A DNA stretch of 64,000 bases. Source: Halobacterium sp. KA-4 (lineage in GTDB: Archaea > Halobacteriota > Halobacteria > Halobacteriales > Halobacteriaceae). The translations under genes were made by a program, and so were the position numbers. The stretch covers positions 85,809 through 149,808 of the forward strand of contig NZ_JAJJZG010000007.1 in the NCBI RefSeq assembly GCF_021028995.1, in the 5' to 3' direction. Below, piece by piece: positions 1 through 8,704 of the stretch (the stretch's first letter is position 1; each line of letters starts with the position of its first letter). The notes beneath the pieces were generated by a model that ran no database searches, was not told the origin of the DNA, and was given only the letters and a program-made list of their open reading frames with translations.

Positions 1-47
1 GTGAAGACGTCCGGGTCACCGTACTCCTCGACGACGTACGCCGTCAT
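1..47 (-). CDS. Start of a quinone oxidoreductase/zinc-type alcohol dehydrogenase-like gene (partial)
   Basis: The first 47 bases, read on the minus strand, give an ATG followed by MTAYVVEEYGDPDVF, an opening like that of NADPH:quinone oxidoreductases of the medium-chain dehydrogenase family (usually M-x2-V-x3-E-Y-G-x-P-x-V). Only about 15 codons lie in the window, so the call rests on this N-terminal pattern alone. The gene is divergent from the formyltetrahydrofolate cyclo-ligase-like gene. The rest lies left of the window. Confidence 0.4.
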   Translation of the reverse strand, partial: MTAYVVEEYGDPDVF

Positions 48-213
48 CTGCGAATCAGTCACGTGCGAACCGACGGGCGGCGCGTGGAAAGAGACACCGG
101 CGTCGGCGCACAGTTCCGGCTCGTCAACCGCCTCGGGGTCAAGCCCCGTGGCATCCGCCTCGTGCCGCCTGTGAAGCCGTGGGTTCACGTCGTGCCGGCA
201 CGCAGACACCCAC
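48..213. other. Divergent intergenic region with IS-end-like hairpins
   Basis: This gap between two divergent genes has no convincing gene. It holds a 5-bp hairpin at 134-148 (CGGGG/CCCCG, loop TCAAG) and another at 171-188 (GTGAA/TTCAC). Read on the minus strand, CCCACGGCTTCA near 172-183 resembles the right-end hairpins of haloarchaeal IS200/IS605 elements. It may be a decayed element end; this is a weak inference. Confidence 0.3.
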
Positions 214-918
214 ATGGACAAGCAGGACCTCCGCGAGCGCGTCTGGGACGACCTGGAGGCCAGCGGCGAAGCCCGCTTCCCGTTCCCGCCCCACGGCCGC
301 ATCCCGAACTTCGCGGGCGCCAGCGACGCCGCCGAGCGGCTCGCCGACACCGACGTGTGGACGAGCGCGGACGTGGTGAAGGCGAATCCGGATGCCCCAC
401 AGTTGCCGGTGCGACGCGCGGCACTGCGCGCGGGGAAGACGGTGTACGTCGCCGTGCCCCGCTTGCGCGACGAGGAGTGCTTCCTCCGTTTGGACCCCAC
501 GGAGGTCGCGGACGTCGACGACGCCACGACGGTCAGCGGCATCAGCGAGCACGGCACACCAGTCGGCCCGGAGGACGTCGAGCCCGTCGATCTCATCGTC
601 TCCGGGAGCGTCGCGGTCACGAAGCGCGGCGAGCGCGTCGGGAAGGGCGAGGGGTACAGCGACCTCGAATTCGCGCTGTTGCGGGAGTTCGACCGCGTCG
701 ACGACGACACGGCGACGGTGACGACGGTCCACGAGCGACAGGTCGTCGACGAGGCGATTCCGACCGGCGACCACGACGTGCCGATGGACTACATCGTCAC
801 GCCCGAGCGCGTTATCGACACCGACGCGCCCGCGACGAAACCCGAGGGTATCCAGTGGGATGCGCTGAGCGAGGAGCGCCGCGAGGAGATTCCCGTCCTG
901 GAGCGTCTCGCGCCCTGA
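214..918 (+). CDS. 5-formyltetrahydrofolate cyclo-ligase family protein
   Basis: The 234-residue protein resembles 5-formyltetrahydrofolate cyclo-ligase, which uses ATP to convert 5-formyl-THF to 5,10-methenyl-THF in one-carbon metabolism. The C-terminal half has a Gly-rich motif GKGEGYSD (residues 143-150), like the family's G-x-G-x-G-Y-x-D signature, preceded by the hydrophobic strand VDLIVSGSVAV. The basic N-terminal helix (KQDLRERVW) is also typical. The archaeal branch is diverged from the bacterial enzyme, so the activity is inferred. A short gap separates it from a small zinc protein on the same strand. Confidence 0.72.
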   Translation: MDKQDLRERVWDDLEASGEARFPFPPHGRIPNFAGASDAAERLADTDVWTSADVVKANPDAPQLPVRRAALRAGKTVYVAVPRLRDEECFLRLDPTEVADVDDATTVSGISEHGTPVGPEDVEPVDLIVSGSVAVTKRGERVGKGEGYSDLEFALLREFDRVDDDTATVTTVHERQVVDEAIPTGDHDVPMDYIVTPERVIDTDAPATKPEGIQWDALSEERREEIPVLERLAP

Positions 919-961
919 ATCGGCCCACAGTTTAAACGGGAGAGCGCCGTACTCGACGCGT

Positions 962-1198
962 ATGCCGGCTTCGAGCGGCGACGACCCGGACGCGAGCGCG
1001 GAGGCGGCGCTGTCGGCAGCCATCGACGCGGCCGACGGCGACCCCGACTGCGCGCTCTGCTCGAAGCCCGCGGACTACTTCCTCTACGAACCCGGGACCG
1101 TCGAGAAGTTCGTCTGCTGGGAGCACGTCAGCCCGCACTCCGCGGCCGTCGACGGCGAAGGTGAGCGGCCCGGTCGCCCGGTCGCGCTCTCGCTATGA
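962..1198 (+). CDS. Small Cys/His zinc-ribbon-like protein
   Basis: This 78-residue protein has an acidic N-terminus (about 30 residues) followed by a compact Cys/His module: C-A-L-C near residue 36, then C-W-E-H about 20 residues later. That spacing could bind one zinc ion. I do not recognise the family. A TATA-like TTTAAAC at 931-937 sits about 27 bases before the ATG, so it probably has its own promoter. Its stop overlaps by 6 bp the end of the convergent cupin gene. Confidence 0.6.
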   Translation: MPASSGDDPDASAEAALSAAIDAADGDPDCALCSKPADYFLYEPGTVEKFVCWEHVSPHSAAVDGEGERPGRPVALSL

Positions 1199-1510
1199 CT
1201 CCATCGGCGCCATCGTCGCCGTGAACACCGCCACGTCGTCGCTCTCGTTGCGCGCGCCGTGGGCGACGCCGCGCTCGTGGACGACCACGCCCGGCGCTGA
1301 CACGGTCTCCTCGCTGTCGCCCTGCACGACGACGACTTCGCCCTCCAGGACGTGGAAGGTGTTCGTCTGGTCGCCGTGCTCGTGCGGTTCGACCTCCGCA
1401 CCCGGGCCGAGCGCGAACGCCTTCACGAGTTCGTCCGGCGAGTAGTACAGCTCCTCCGTGACGACCTCGCCAGTCTCGGGCGCGAGGTCGGGATAGCGGT
1501 CGAGTGACAC
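1193..1510 (-). CDS. Cupin-domain protein
   Basis: A 105-residue single-domain cupin. The first cupin motif is visible as EPHEHGDQTNTFHVLEGE (two histidines, a glutamate spaced as metal ligands), followed by a strand-rich region and a second motif around GVVVHERGVAHGARN. Such small cupins bind a metal and may act as sugar isomerases or ligand sensors; the substrate is unknown. The start is GTG (1508-1510); no in-frame ATG precedes the conserved part. It follows the DUF7126 gene of the pyrG operon on the same strand after a 25-bp gap and could be its last member. Confidence 0.72.
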   Translation of the reverse strand: MSLDRYPDLAPETGEVVTEELYYSPDELVKAFALGPGAEVEPHEHGDQTNTFHVLEGEVVVVQGDSEETVSAPGVVVHERGVAHGARNESDDVAVFTATMAPMES

Positions 1511-1535
1511 GCGAGAAGGGAGACAGCGGAGGTCC

Positions 1536-1862
1536 TTATCTGTCGGGTTCGACGAGTTCCTCGGCGACCGTCTCGGGACCCAGCAGCGCGGGGTCGACGG
1601 CGAGGTCGAGCACGCCTTTCACGAATTCGGGCATCGAGTCGGGCGTGAACGCGACGGTTTTCAGGTCCGCGTTCTGCTCGCGAGCGACCGGAATAGCGGT
1701 CGCTTCGGCCGCGTCCGTGATGACCAGCAGGTCGGCGTCCGCGACGCCGGCGTCTTCCAGGCGCTCCCCGGAGGCGACGCCTTCGATGCTGGTGACTTCC
1801 ACGCCCTCGTTCCGGAGGGCGTCGACGATGCCGCGGTCGGGGCCGACGACGATTGCCTTCAT
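1536..1862 (-). CDS. DUF7126 family protein, third gene of the pyrG-guaA operon
   Basis: A 108-residue protein beginning [20 protein letters not shown], a small Rossmann-like alpha/beta fold with a nucleotide-type loop VGPDRG. Haloarchaeal homologues are sometimes labelled CTP synthetase, but the protein has neither the synthetase nor the glutaminase domain of PyrG, which is present nearby; that label likely came from gene neighbourhood. The ATG (1860-1862) overlaps the guaA stop as ATGA, so the three genes are translationally coupled. A role linked to nucleotide synthesis or sensing is inferred only from context. Confidence 0.7.
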   Translation of the reverse strand: MKAIVVGPDRGIVDALRNEGVEVTSIEGVASGERLEDAGVADADLLVITDAAEATAIPVAREQNADLKTVAFTPDSMPEFVKGVLDLAVDPALLGPETVAEELVEPDR

Positions 1863-2776
1863 TCGTACTCGATGGTCGCGGGTGGTTTGTGGGTGACGTC
1901 GTAGACGACGCGCGAGACGTCGTCGATGGTCCCGGCGATGCGGGACTGGAGGCGCTGGAGGGTCTCCCACTCCAGTTCCTGGGCGCGCGCGGTCATCCCG
2001 TCGCGGGACTCCACGGAGCGCACGGCGACGACGTAGCCGTGCACGCGGTTGTCGCCTTTCACGCCCGTCGCCTTCCCGAGGACGGCGGCGAACGCCTGCC
2101 ACGGGTCGTACTCCTCGAGTTCCTCCTCGACGACCGCGGTCGCCTCGCGGCAGACCTCGACCTTCTCGGGGGTGACTTCGCCGAGCACGCGCACCGCGAG
2201 CCCGGGCCCGGGGAACGGCATGCGCTCGCTGATGATTTCCTCGAGGTCGAGGTAGCGGGCGACCTCCCGGACTTCGTCCTTGTAGAGGTCGCGCATCGGC
2301 TCGACGATGCCCTCGAAGCCGACGCGCTCGGGGAGCCCGCCGACATTGTGGTGGCTCTTGATGGTACCCTCGCTCTCGATGCGGTCCGGGTAGATGGTGC
2401 CCTGCACGAGGTAGTCGGCGTCGACGTCCTCGGCGACCGTCTCGAACTCCCGGATGAACTGCTCGCCGATGACGTGGCGCTTCTCCTCGGGGTCCGTGAT
2501 TCCCGCCAGTTCGTCGAAGAAGCGGTCCTGCGCCTCCACGACGCGGAGACTGTCCATGTAGTCGAAGACCTCCCGAATCTCCTCTGTCTCGCCCTTCCGC
2601 ATCAGGCCGGTGTCGACGTAGACGGGGACGAGCTGGTCGCCGACCGCCTCGTACGCCAGCGCGGCGGCGGTAGAGGAGTCGACGCCGCCGGAGAGCGCGA
2701 TGATGGCGGTGCTGTCGCCGAGTTTCTCCTGAATCTCGGCTTTGGCATCCGCGACGAACTCCTCGACGTCGACCAT
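1859..2776 (-). CDS. guaAB: GMP synthase, ATP pyrophosphatase subunit
   Basis: The 305-residue protein is the synthetase half of a split archaeal GMP synthase: it adenylates XMP and accepts ammonia to make GMP. The PP-loop motif SGGVDSS is at residues 29-35, and the C-terminal GMP synthase dimerization domain is present ([12 protein letters not shown] end, typical of GuaA). No glutamine amidotransferase domain is fused; the partner glutaminase is not in this window. The ATG at 2774-2776 was chosen because it overlaps the pyrG stop (ATGA) and precedes the conserved N-terminal helix. It lies in an operon with pyrG and the DUF7126 gene. Confidence 0.92.
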   Translation of the reverse strand: MVDVEEFVADAKAEIQEKLGDSTAIIALSGGVDSSTAAALAYEAVGDQLVPVYVDTGLMRKGETEEIREVFDYMDSLRVVEAQDRFFDELAGITDPEEKRHVIGEQFIREFETVAEDVDADYLVQGTIYPDRIESEGTIKSHHNVGGLPERVGFEGIVEPMRDLYKDEVREVARYLDLEEIISERMPFPGPGLAVRVLGEVTPEKVEVCREATAVVEEELEEYDPWQAFAAVLGKATGVKGDNRVHGYVVAVRSVESRDGMTARAQELEWETLQRLQSRIAGTIDDVSRVVYDVTHKPPATIEYE

Positions 2777-4416
2777 CAGTTCACCACCTCCGCTTCCGTC
2801 TCGGTGGCTTCGAGGACTGCGTCCAGCAGCCCGACGAACGGCGGGCTCGCGCGGGTCGGCCGGGACCGGAACTCGGGGTGGAACTGCGTCCCGAAGAAGA
2901 ACGGGTGGTCGTCGTACTCCAGAATCTCCATGCGGTTGCCGGCCTCCCCGGAGAACGTCAACCCGTTGTCCGTGAGGTCGTCGATGTAGTCGGGGTTGAC
3001 CTCGTAGCGGTGGCGGTGGCGCTCCGTACACGAGGTGTCGCCGTACAGTTCGTGGGCGAGCGTCCCGGGCTCGATTTGGGTGTCGTGGGCGCCCAGGCGC
3101 ATCGTCCCGCCGAGGTCTTCGAGGTCGTACTGCTCGGGTAGCAGGTCGATGACCGGGTGCGGCGTCTCCTCGTTGATTTCCGAGGAGTGGGCGTCCGCCA
3201 TCCCGAGGACGTTGCGCGCGTATTCGACGACCGCGAGCTGGAAGCCCAGACAGAGCCCGAGGAAGGGGACGTCGTGTTCGCGGGCGTACTGAATCGCGCG
3301 AATCTTCCCTTCCGTGCCACGGGAGCCGAAGCCGCCGGGGACGACGACGCCGTCGGCCTCGCGGAGACGCTCCTCGTGGTCGTCGTTCATCTTCTCGGAG
3401 TCCACCCAGAGGACGTTCACGTCGACGCCGCGTTCGAGGCCGGCGTGCTTGAGCGCCTCGTGGATGCTCATGTACGCGTCCTCGAGGGCGTACTTCCCGA
3501 CGAGCGCGATGTCGACTTCGCCCGTGCGCTCGCGGGTAACGAGGTCACGCCACTCCGTCGAACGCTCGGCCTTCGGGAGGGCGTCGTCGGCGATGTCGAA
3601 CTCCTCCATCACGTACTCGTCGAGGCCCTCCTCCTCGACGACGAGGGGGACGTGGTAGACGTCTTCGACGTCCGGATTCGAGAAGACGGCGTCGGTCGGG
3701 ACGTCGCAGAACAGCGCGATTTTCTCCTTGACGTCGGGGTCGAGTTCGTCCTCACAGCGCCCCACGAGGACGTCCGGCTGGAGACCAATCGACCGGAGTT
3801 CCTTCACGGAGTGCTGGGTGGGCTTGGTCTTCTGCTCGCCCGTCTGGGAGTACGGCACGAGCGTGACGTGCGTGAACAGGATGTCCTCGTCGTCCTCCTC
3901 GTGGCTGAACTGGCGCAGCGCCTCGAGGAACGGCATCCCCTCGATGTCGCCCACGGTGCCACCGACTTCGACGATGCAGACGTCGGAGCCCTCGGCGGCC
4001 TCGCGGACGCGCCGCTTGATGTCGTCGGTGACGTGCGGGATAATCTGGACGGTCTTCCCGAGGTAGTCGCCGGCGCGCTCGCGCTCGATGACGTGCTGGT
4101 AGACCTTCCCCGTGGTGACGTTGTGGTCGGAGGTCATGTCGACGTCGAGGAACCGCTCGTAGTTCCCCAGGTCGAGGTCGACCTCCCCGCCGTCCTTGAG
4201 CACGTACACTTCGCCGTGCTGGTAGGGGTTCATCGTCCCCGCGTCCACGTTGAGGTATGGGTCGATTTTGACGGCCGTGACGTCGAATCCGGCGTTCGAG
4301 AGGAGGCGGCCCAGACTGGCGGCGGTAATGCCTTTCCCCAGTCCGGACATCACCCCGCCAGTAACGAACACGAACTTGCTTCCCAGTGTCGGGTCGTACC
4401 CGGTCTCCGTCGGCAT
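2776..4416 (-). CDS. pyrG: CTP synthase
   Basis: A 546-residue CTP synthase, the usual length, catalysing UTP + ATP + Gln to CTP. The N-terminal synthetase domain starts with [16 protein letters not shown], its P-loop. The C-terminal class I glutaminase has the nucleophile motif [16 protein letters not shown] and the His/Glu end [10 protein letters not shown]. The ATG at 4416 gives the family's standard short N-terminal extension ([14 protein letters not shown]). It is the promoter-proximal gene of a tight operon with guaA (ATPPase), coupling CTP and GMP production. Confidence 0.95.
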   Translation of the reverse strand: MPTETGYDPTLGSKFVFVTGGVMSGLGKGITAASLGRLLSNAGFDVTAVKIDPYLNVDAGTMNPYQHGEVYVLKDGGEVDLDLGNYERFLDVDMTSDHNVTTGKVYQHVIERERAGDYLGKTVQIIPHVTDDIKRRVREAAEGSDVCIVEVGGTVGDIEGMPFLEALRQFSHEEDDEDILFTHVTLVPYSQTGEQKTKPTQHSVKELRSIGLQPDVLVGRCEDELDPDVKEKIALFCDVPTDAVFSNPDVEDVYHVPLVVEEEGLDEYVMEEFDIADDALPKAERSTEWRDLVTRERTGEVDIALVGKYALEDAYMSIHEALKHAGLERGVDVNVLWVDSEKMNDDHEERLREADGVVVPGGFGSRGTEGKIRAIQYAREHDVPFLGLCLGFQLAVVEYARNVLGMADAHSSEINEETPHPVIDLLPEQYDLEDLGGTMRLGAHDTQIEPGTLAHELYGDTSCTERHRHRYEVNPDYIDDLTDNGLTFSGEAGNRMEILEYDDHPFFFGTQFHPEFRSRPTRASPPFVGLLDAVLEATETEAEVVN

Positions 4417-4490
4417 ACTGACTGTGCGGCGGGCGCGGCAAAAACGGTTTCGGGACGGGCGTCGTTCGCCAGCCGCTGGCACGTCCCGGC

Positions 4491-5447
4491 CTACGGCGAG
4501 GAGACGCCGGGGACGCCGGGTTCGCCGTCTCCGAACACGAAGTGGCCGGGGGACTCGGTGCGCCGCGAGATGGCGGCGACGCGGACGACGTACGCCGACA
4601 GCAGCGCGAACGGCGCGAGTGCGACCACGTGGACGGCGACGACGAGCGCGTGCGTGCTCGGCAGTTGGGAGAAGTGCAGCAGGAAGAACGACACCGCCGC
4701 GATGGAGGGGACGGCGACGTAGACGAGGTTCGTGGAGAGGCCCGCGAATTCGCGGCGGAGGTACAGCGACTTGAAGTACGCGCGGGCGACCGCGAAGTAC
4801 TCCAGCAGGTCCAGCATCTCCTCGAGCGTGGTGGCGGCGGTCTCGGGGAGGTCGTCGCCGTGCTCGGCGCGGAGCCGCTGGAGGTCCGCGACCTGCCGGG
4901 CGTAGTCGAAGTGCATCGTCGCCAGCACCGCTTCGAGCGGGCGCTCGACGTCCTGGAGCCGGGCGTTCATGTCGCCGGACGCCGCGCCGAGCCGGTCGAG
5001 GTAGGCGTCGAGGTCCGCGCGCACGTCGATGTCCGCGGGCGGTACGTCGTCTTCGAGGCGCTGTCCGCGCTCGACGATGTCCCCGGTGAGCACCTGCAGG
5101 AACCCCTCGGGGTCGGCGGGCACGTGGTCGGCTTCGACGACGGACTCGAGTTGCCGCCGGAACTCCGCGGTGTCCCGGATGCGGCCGAACTGCTGGCCGA
5201 GCGGGCTCTGCTCGCCGGAGACGAACACGGAGTTGACGGAGACGACGATGGAGACGAGCACGAAGTTCCCCGACAGCAGCGTCGTCACCAGCGGCACCGT
5301 CGTCTCGTGGCCGCCGCCACCGAGCGTGATGAGGTGGCCGACTGGCCCGAACAGCACCGCGAACGCGGCCAGCAGCGCGGCGGCGACGGCGCGGCGGTCG
5401 CCGGTCAACAACACCCACCGCGTGAACGACGTCCAGCGACTCGTCAT
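4491..5447 (-). CDS. Membrane protein, paralogue of the gene at 7151-8176
   Basis: A 318-residue protein with two N-terminal transmembrane segments (about residues 20-42 and 55-75), a long cytoplasmic alpha-helical central region (about 80-225) and two C-terminal segments (about 235-290). I do not recognise a named family. It aligns along its length with the gene at 7151-8176: both share the block RAEHGD, an F-K-[ST]-L-Y motif before the third membrane helix, and the same helix order. The two genes flank an alpha/beta hydrolase and a PspA gene, suggesting a shared envelope-related role. Function unknown. Confidence 0.75.
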   Translation of the reverse strand: MTSRWTSFTRWVLLTGDRRAVAAALLAAFAVLFGPVGHLITLGGGGHETTVPLVTTLLSGNFVLVSIVVSVNSVFVSGEQSPLGQQFGRIRDTAEFRRQLESVVEADHVPADPEGFLQVLTGDIVERGQRLEDDVPPADIDVRADLDAYLDRLGAASGDMNARLQDVERPLEAVLATMHFDYARQVADLQRLRAEHGDDLPETAATTLEEMLDLLEYFAVARAYFKSLYLRREFAGLSTNLVYVAVPSIAAVSFFLLHFSQLPSTHALVVAVHVVALAPFALLSAYVVRVAAISRRTESPGHFVFGDGEPGVPGVSSP

Positions 5448-5491
5448 ACGCGCAGCGTGGACGCGTCGCCTGATAGCGGTTGTGGCGATAC

Positions 5492-6097
5492 CTAGCAGGC
5501 GTCCGCGAGGAACGGCCCGACCGCCTCCGCGACGTGGTGCGTGCGCCCGACGAAGAAGTGGTCGGCGTCCAGTTCCACGACCTCGCAGTCGCACTCGCGC
5601 GCTGCTTCGACGACCGGCTCCCAGTCCGCGGTCGTGTCGCGGGTCGCGTAGACGACTTGCAGCGGCGCCGTCACGTCAGCGAGCGCGTCCGCGGCGTCCA
5701 AGCCGGCTTCGAGTTCGGCGGTCGGCGCGAGCAGCGACACCGCGCACAACTCGACGTCGACGCTCGCGGCGGCGAGCGCGGCAATCGACCCGCCGAAACT
5801 GAACCCGAACAGCCCCACGTGCTCGTAGCGCTCGCTCGCCCACCGGACGGCGTTCCGCGCGTCCTCGCGCTCCCCCAGCCCCTCGTCCCAGTCGCCGTAG
5901 TCGAAGCGCAGCGCCGCGACGCCGCGCTCGACGAGGTACTCCGCGACGGCGACGAGGCGGTCGTCGCCGCGGTGCCCGCGGTGCTGCGGGTGGGGCGGAC
6001 ACATGACGACGCACGCCGACGCTTCGCCGTCCTCGGGCGCGTCGAGGGTCGCTTCCACGTCCCGCGCGCCCGGCACCAGCACGGTCTTCTGTTGCAT
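5492..6097 (-). CDS. Alpha/beta hydrolase family protein
   Basis: A 201-residue alpha/beta hydrolase related to dienelactone hydrolase-like enzymes. The oxyanion-side motif [10 protein letters not shown] follows strand beta-3, the nucleophile elbow is GFSFGGS (Ser as nucleophile), the acid is probably in the YATRD region and the His in DADHFF. Substrate unknown. The ATG at 6095-6097 gives a start at the first beta strand ([10 protein letters not shown]). Divergent from pspA across a hairpin-rich gap, and in the same direction as the membrane protein downstream (44-bp gap). Confidence 0.82.
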   Translation of the reverse strand: MQQKTVLVPGARDVEATLDAPEDGEASACVVMCPPHPQHRGHRGDDRLVAVAEYLVERGVAALRFDYGDWDEGLGEREDARNAVRWASERYEHVGLFGFSFGGSIAALAAASVDVELCAVSLLAPTAELEAGLDAADALADVTAPLQVVYATRDTTADWEPVVEAARECDCEVVELDADHFFVGRTHHVAEAVGPFLADAC

Positions 6098-6303
6098 GCA
6101 CGGCAGTTTGCGGGCTGGCGTCGTGTAGGCTGCGGTCGTGGGGGCTCGCGGGTCACTCCGTTCACCGCTCGCTCGTTCCGTGCTCTCACTGCGTTCGAGC
6201 ACGCTGCTCACGCATCGCTGCGCTCCGCGTTCGCGTTAACGTGGCCTCGCTGCGCTCGGCCACGCCGATGAACGTTTTACGTCCAGAGCCCAAAGTCGTG
6301 TGT
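6098..6303. repeat. Hairpin cluster with a shared 11-nt loop; pspA promoter
   Basis: This divergent gap contains four stem-loops of one design: different stems but near-identical 11-nt loops. They are 6148-6168 (loop TCACTCCGTTC), 6179-6203 (stem CGTGCTC, loop TCACTGCGTTC), 6210-6230 (loop TCGCTGCGCTC) and 6240-6264 (stem CGTGGCC, loop TCGCTGCGCTC). The last copy ends about 40 bases before pspA. A TATA-like TTTTAC at 6275-6280 lies 24-29 bases before the pspA ATG, so pspA is probably leaderless. The same loop recurs at 44571-44629. Confidence 0.6.
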
Positions 6304-7089
6304 ATGGGTATCGTGTCACGCCTCTCGTACGCGGTCCGGTCGAAACTGAACGCGGTCGTCAGTTCCGCCGAAGACCCGACGGAGACGCTGGACTACTCCT
6401 ACCAGCGCCTGCGCGACGAACTGCGGGACGTCGAGAAGGGGCTGGCGGACCTCACCGCCCAGAAGAAGCGCCTGGAAGTCCAGCGCGAGCGCCTCCAGCG
6501 GAACGCCGAGAAGCACGACGAGCAGGCCCGCGAGGCGGTCCGCCAGGACCGCGACGACCTCGCGCGGCGCGCGCTGGAGAAGAAACGACAGAAGCGCGAC
6601 CAGGTCGCCGAAATCGACGACCAAATCGCGGACCTCGAGGAGACCCAGCGCGACCTCGAGGAGCAGAAGGTGGAACTGGAGACCCGCGTCGAGGAGTTCC
6701 GCACGAAGAAGGAGACGATGAAGGCGCGCCACGAGGCCGCGCAGGCCCAGACGCGCGTCTCGGAGGCCGTGACTGGGGTCGGCGACGAGGCGACGGAGGT
6801 CACGCGCGCCATCGAGCGCGCGAAAGACCAGACCGAGGAGATGGAGGCGCGGGCCGCCGCGATGGACGAACTCGACGAGCGCGGCGTCCTCGACAGCCCG
6901 CTGGGCGACGACCGCGACCGCATCGACCGCGAACTCGACGAGGAACGCGAGGACCGCGAGGTCGAAGCGGAACTGAACGAACTGCGCGCGGAGGTCCGTG
7001 GGGAGGACGCCGTCGAGCGTGGCGCGGGTGGCGACGAGGCCGTGGACGCGGAACTGGAGACCATCCGCGAGGAGGAAGAGCAGGCGTAG
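6304..7089 (+). CDS. pspA: PspA/IM30 family coiled-coil protein
   Basis: A 261-residue PspA/IM30 (ESCRT-III-like) protein. The N-terminal amphipathic segment MGIVSRLSYAVRSKLNAVV is followed by a predicted coiled coil from about residue 28 to 200, with heptads rich in Glu, Arg and Gln. The remaining C-terminal tail is very acidic. Family members coat and stabilise the cytoplasmic membrane under stress; in haloarchaea the role is less clear. The start lies just after a TATA-like box. It is flanked by two paralogous membrane proteins, which may be its partners. Confidence 0.85.
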   Translation: MGIVSRLSYAVRSKLNAVVSSAEDPTETLDYSYQRLRDELRDVEKGLADLTAQKKRLEVQRERLQRNAEKHDEQAREAVRQDRDDLARRALEKKRQKRDQVAEIDDQIADLEETQRDLEEQKVELETRVEEFRTKKETMKARHEAAQAQTRVSEAVTGVGDEATEVTRAIERAKDQTEEMEARAAAMDELDERGVLDSPLGDDRDRIDRELDEEREDREVEAELNELRAEVRGEDAVERGAGGDEAVDAELETIREEEEQA

Positions 7090-7150
7090 TCGGCTACGGC
7101 GAGCGCGTCGTGGCGACTACTGTTTTCCGTGCGTGCGTCGAAGCCCGGGT

Positions 7151-8176
7151 ATGGCCGACAGCGACGATAGCAAGCCGAGCGACCAGCTGCGCGAGCGCGT
7201 CCCGCGCAGCAGCCGGTGGGTCTGGGTCGTGTTGGACGCCGACCGGCAGGCGGTCGCGGCCGGCGTGCTCGCAGTGTTGTTCTGTTCGATGGTTGCCGTG
7301 GGAACGCTGTTGCCGACGCCCGCATACGAGTTGTTGACCGACGGCGACCCCCACGAGACGCTGTTCGACGCGCTCGTCGCGGCGACGATTACGGGCGTGA
7401 CGCTCGTGCTCACGCTGAGCCAGCTCGTGCTCTCCCAGGAACTCGGCGCGGCGGGCGACCAGCGCGAGCGCATGGAGGGCGCGCTGTCGTTCCGCGAGGA
7501 CGCCGCCGACGCCGCCGGGATGGACGTCGCGCCCGCGGAGCCGTCGGCGTTCCTCCGCGGGCTCGTGGAGGCGACCCGCGAACAGGCGAACGCGCTCGCC
7601 GACGCCGCGCCCGACGGCGAAGCAGGCGCGGCCGTCGACGCCTACGTGGACAACCTCACGGAGAACGCGCGCGTGGTGGCGAATCAACTCGACGGCGCCC
7701 AATTCGGGGAGTTCGACGTGGTTTGGGCGGCGCTGAACTACAATTACTCGTGGAAGATGTACGCGGGCGAACGCCTCCGCGCCGAACACGGCGACGCGCT
7801 CGGCGAGGACGCCGACGCGGCCCTCGACGACCTCCTGGACACGCTAGCGCTGTTCGGACCGGCGCGCGAGCACTTCAAGACGCTGTACTTCCAGTGGGAG
7901 CTGTCGGACCTCTCGCGGACGCTGCTGTACGCCGCCGTCCCCGCGCTCGGGGTCGCCATCGTGTCGCTGCTGTTCCTCGACCCGGCGGCGTACCCCCGGA
8001 GCACGTTCGGCCTCAACCACGCGCTGCTCGTCGTGAGCGCGGCCGTGACCGTCACCGTGCTGCCGTTCGCGCTGCTTTTGTCGTACATCCTCCGCATCGT
8101 CACTATCACGAAGCGCACGCTCTCCATCGGCCCGTTCGTGCTCCGGGAGACCGAGCGCAGCGGGGACGTCGACTGA
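7151..8176 (+). CDS. Membrane protein, paralogue of the gene at 4491-5447
   Basis: A 341-residue protein with the same plan as the gene at 4491-5447: hydrophilic N-terminus, two membrane helices (about residues 32-55 and 72-95), a helical soluble region (about 100-250) and two membrane helices near the C-terminus (about 258-320). Conserved blocks include RAEHGD and HFKTLYF. The family is not recognised; no catalytic motif is visible. It starts 61 bp after pspA on the same strand and is followed by a Usp gene, so it may be co-transcribed with pspA. Confidence 0.75.
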   Translation: MADSDDSKPSDQLRERVPRSSRWVWVVLDADRQAVAAGVLAVLFCSMVAVGTLLPTPAYELLTDGDPHETLFDALVAATITGVTLVLTLSQLVLSQELGAAGDQRERMEGALSFREDAADAAGMDVAPAEPSAFLRGLVEATREQANALADAAPDGEAGAAVDAYVDNLTENARVVANQLDGAQFGEFDVVWAALNYNYSWKMYAGERLRAEHGDALGEDADAALDDLLDTLALFGPAREHFKTLYFQWELSDLSRTLLYAAVPALGVAIVSLLFLDPAAYPRSTFGLNHALLVVSAAVTVTVLPFALLLSYILRIVTITKRTLSIGPFVLRETERSGDVD

Positions 8177-8223
8177 CGCCAGCGCACCCGACACTTACGT
8201 GGCCGTCCGTGCTACCCCGACGC

Positions 8224-8655
8224 ATGTACGACGCGGTCCTCGTGCCGACGGACGGCAGCGACGCCGCCTCCGCGGGCGTCACGCACGGTCTCGACCTCGC
8301 CGCGGAGTTCGACGCGGTCGTCCACGCGCTCTACGTCGTGCCCGAGTCCGAGCGCGCGAGCATCGTCGGCAGTTCGAGCAACCCCGGGGAGTCGAGCGTC
8401 GCCGCCGCCGCCGAGCGCGCCGTCGAGACCGTCGCCGCGGCCGCCGACGACCGCGGTCTCGACGCCGAAACCGAGATTCGGAGCGGGACGCCACACCGCG
8501 AAATTCTCGACTACGCCGACGAGGCGGCCGTCGACCTCGTCGTGATGGCGACCCACGGCCGTACGGGCGTCAGCAGGCTGCTCTCCGGGAGCGTCACCGA
8601 GCGCGTCGTCCGGAACGCCGACCGCCCCGTGCTCGTCGCGCGCCGGACGCCGTGA
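8224..8655 (+). CDS. Universal stress protein (UspA family)
   Basis: A 143-residue single Usp domain. It opens with MYDAVLVPTDGSDAASAGV (the first strand and the D-G-S loop) and has the ATP-binding pattern MATHGRTGVSRLLSGSVTERVVRNADRPVLV (G-x2-G-x9-G-[ST]) near the C-terminus, so it probably binds ATP. It lies 47 bp after the membrane protein downstream of pspA and 49 bp before the broken ClC gene, in the same orientation. Confidence 0.9.
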   Translation: MYDAVLVPTDGSDAASAGVTHGLDLAAEFDAVVHALYVVPESERASIVGSSSNPGESSVAAAAERAVETVAAAADDRGLDAETEIRSGTPHREILDYADEAAVDLVVMATHGRTGVSRLLSGSVTERVVRNADRPVLVARRTP

Positions 8656-8704
8656 CGCCCCGAATCGTAAGCTACGTCCCCGCTCCGGGCATCGGGCCGG
8701 TGTA

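Noticed and set aside
1536..2102. Longer N-terminus for the DUF7126 gene
   Set aside because: The extra residues are Arg-rich shadow of guaA; the ATG at 1860-1862 fits the ATGA overlap and the natural first beta strand.
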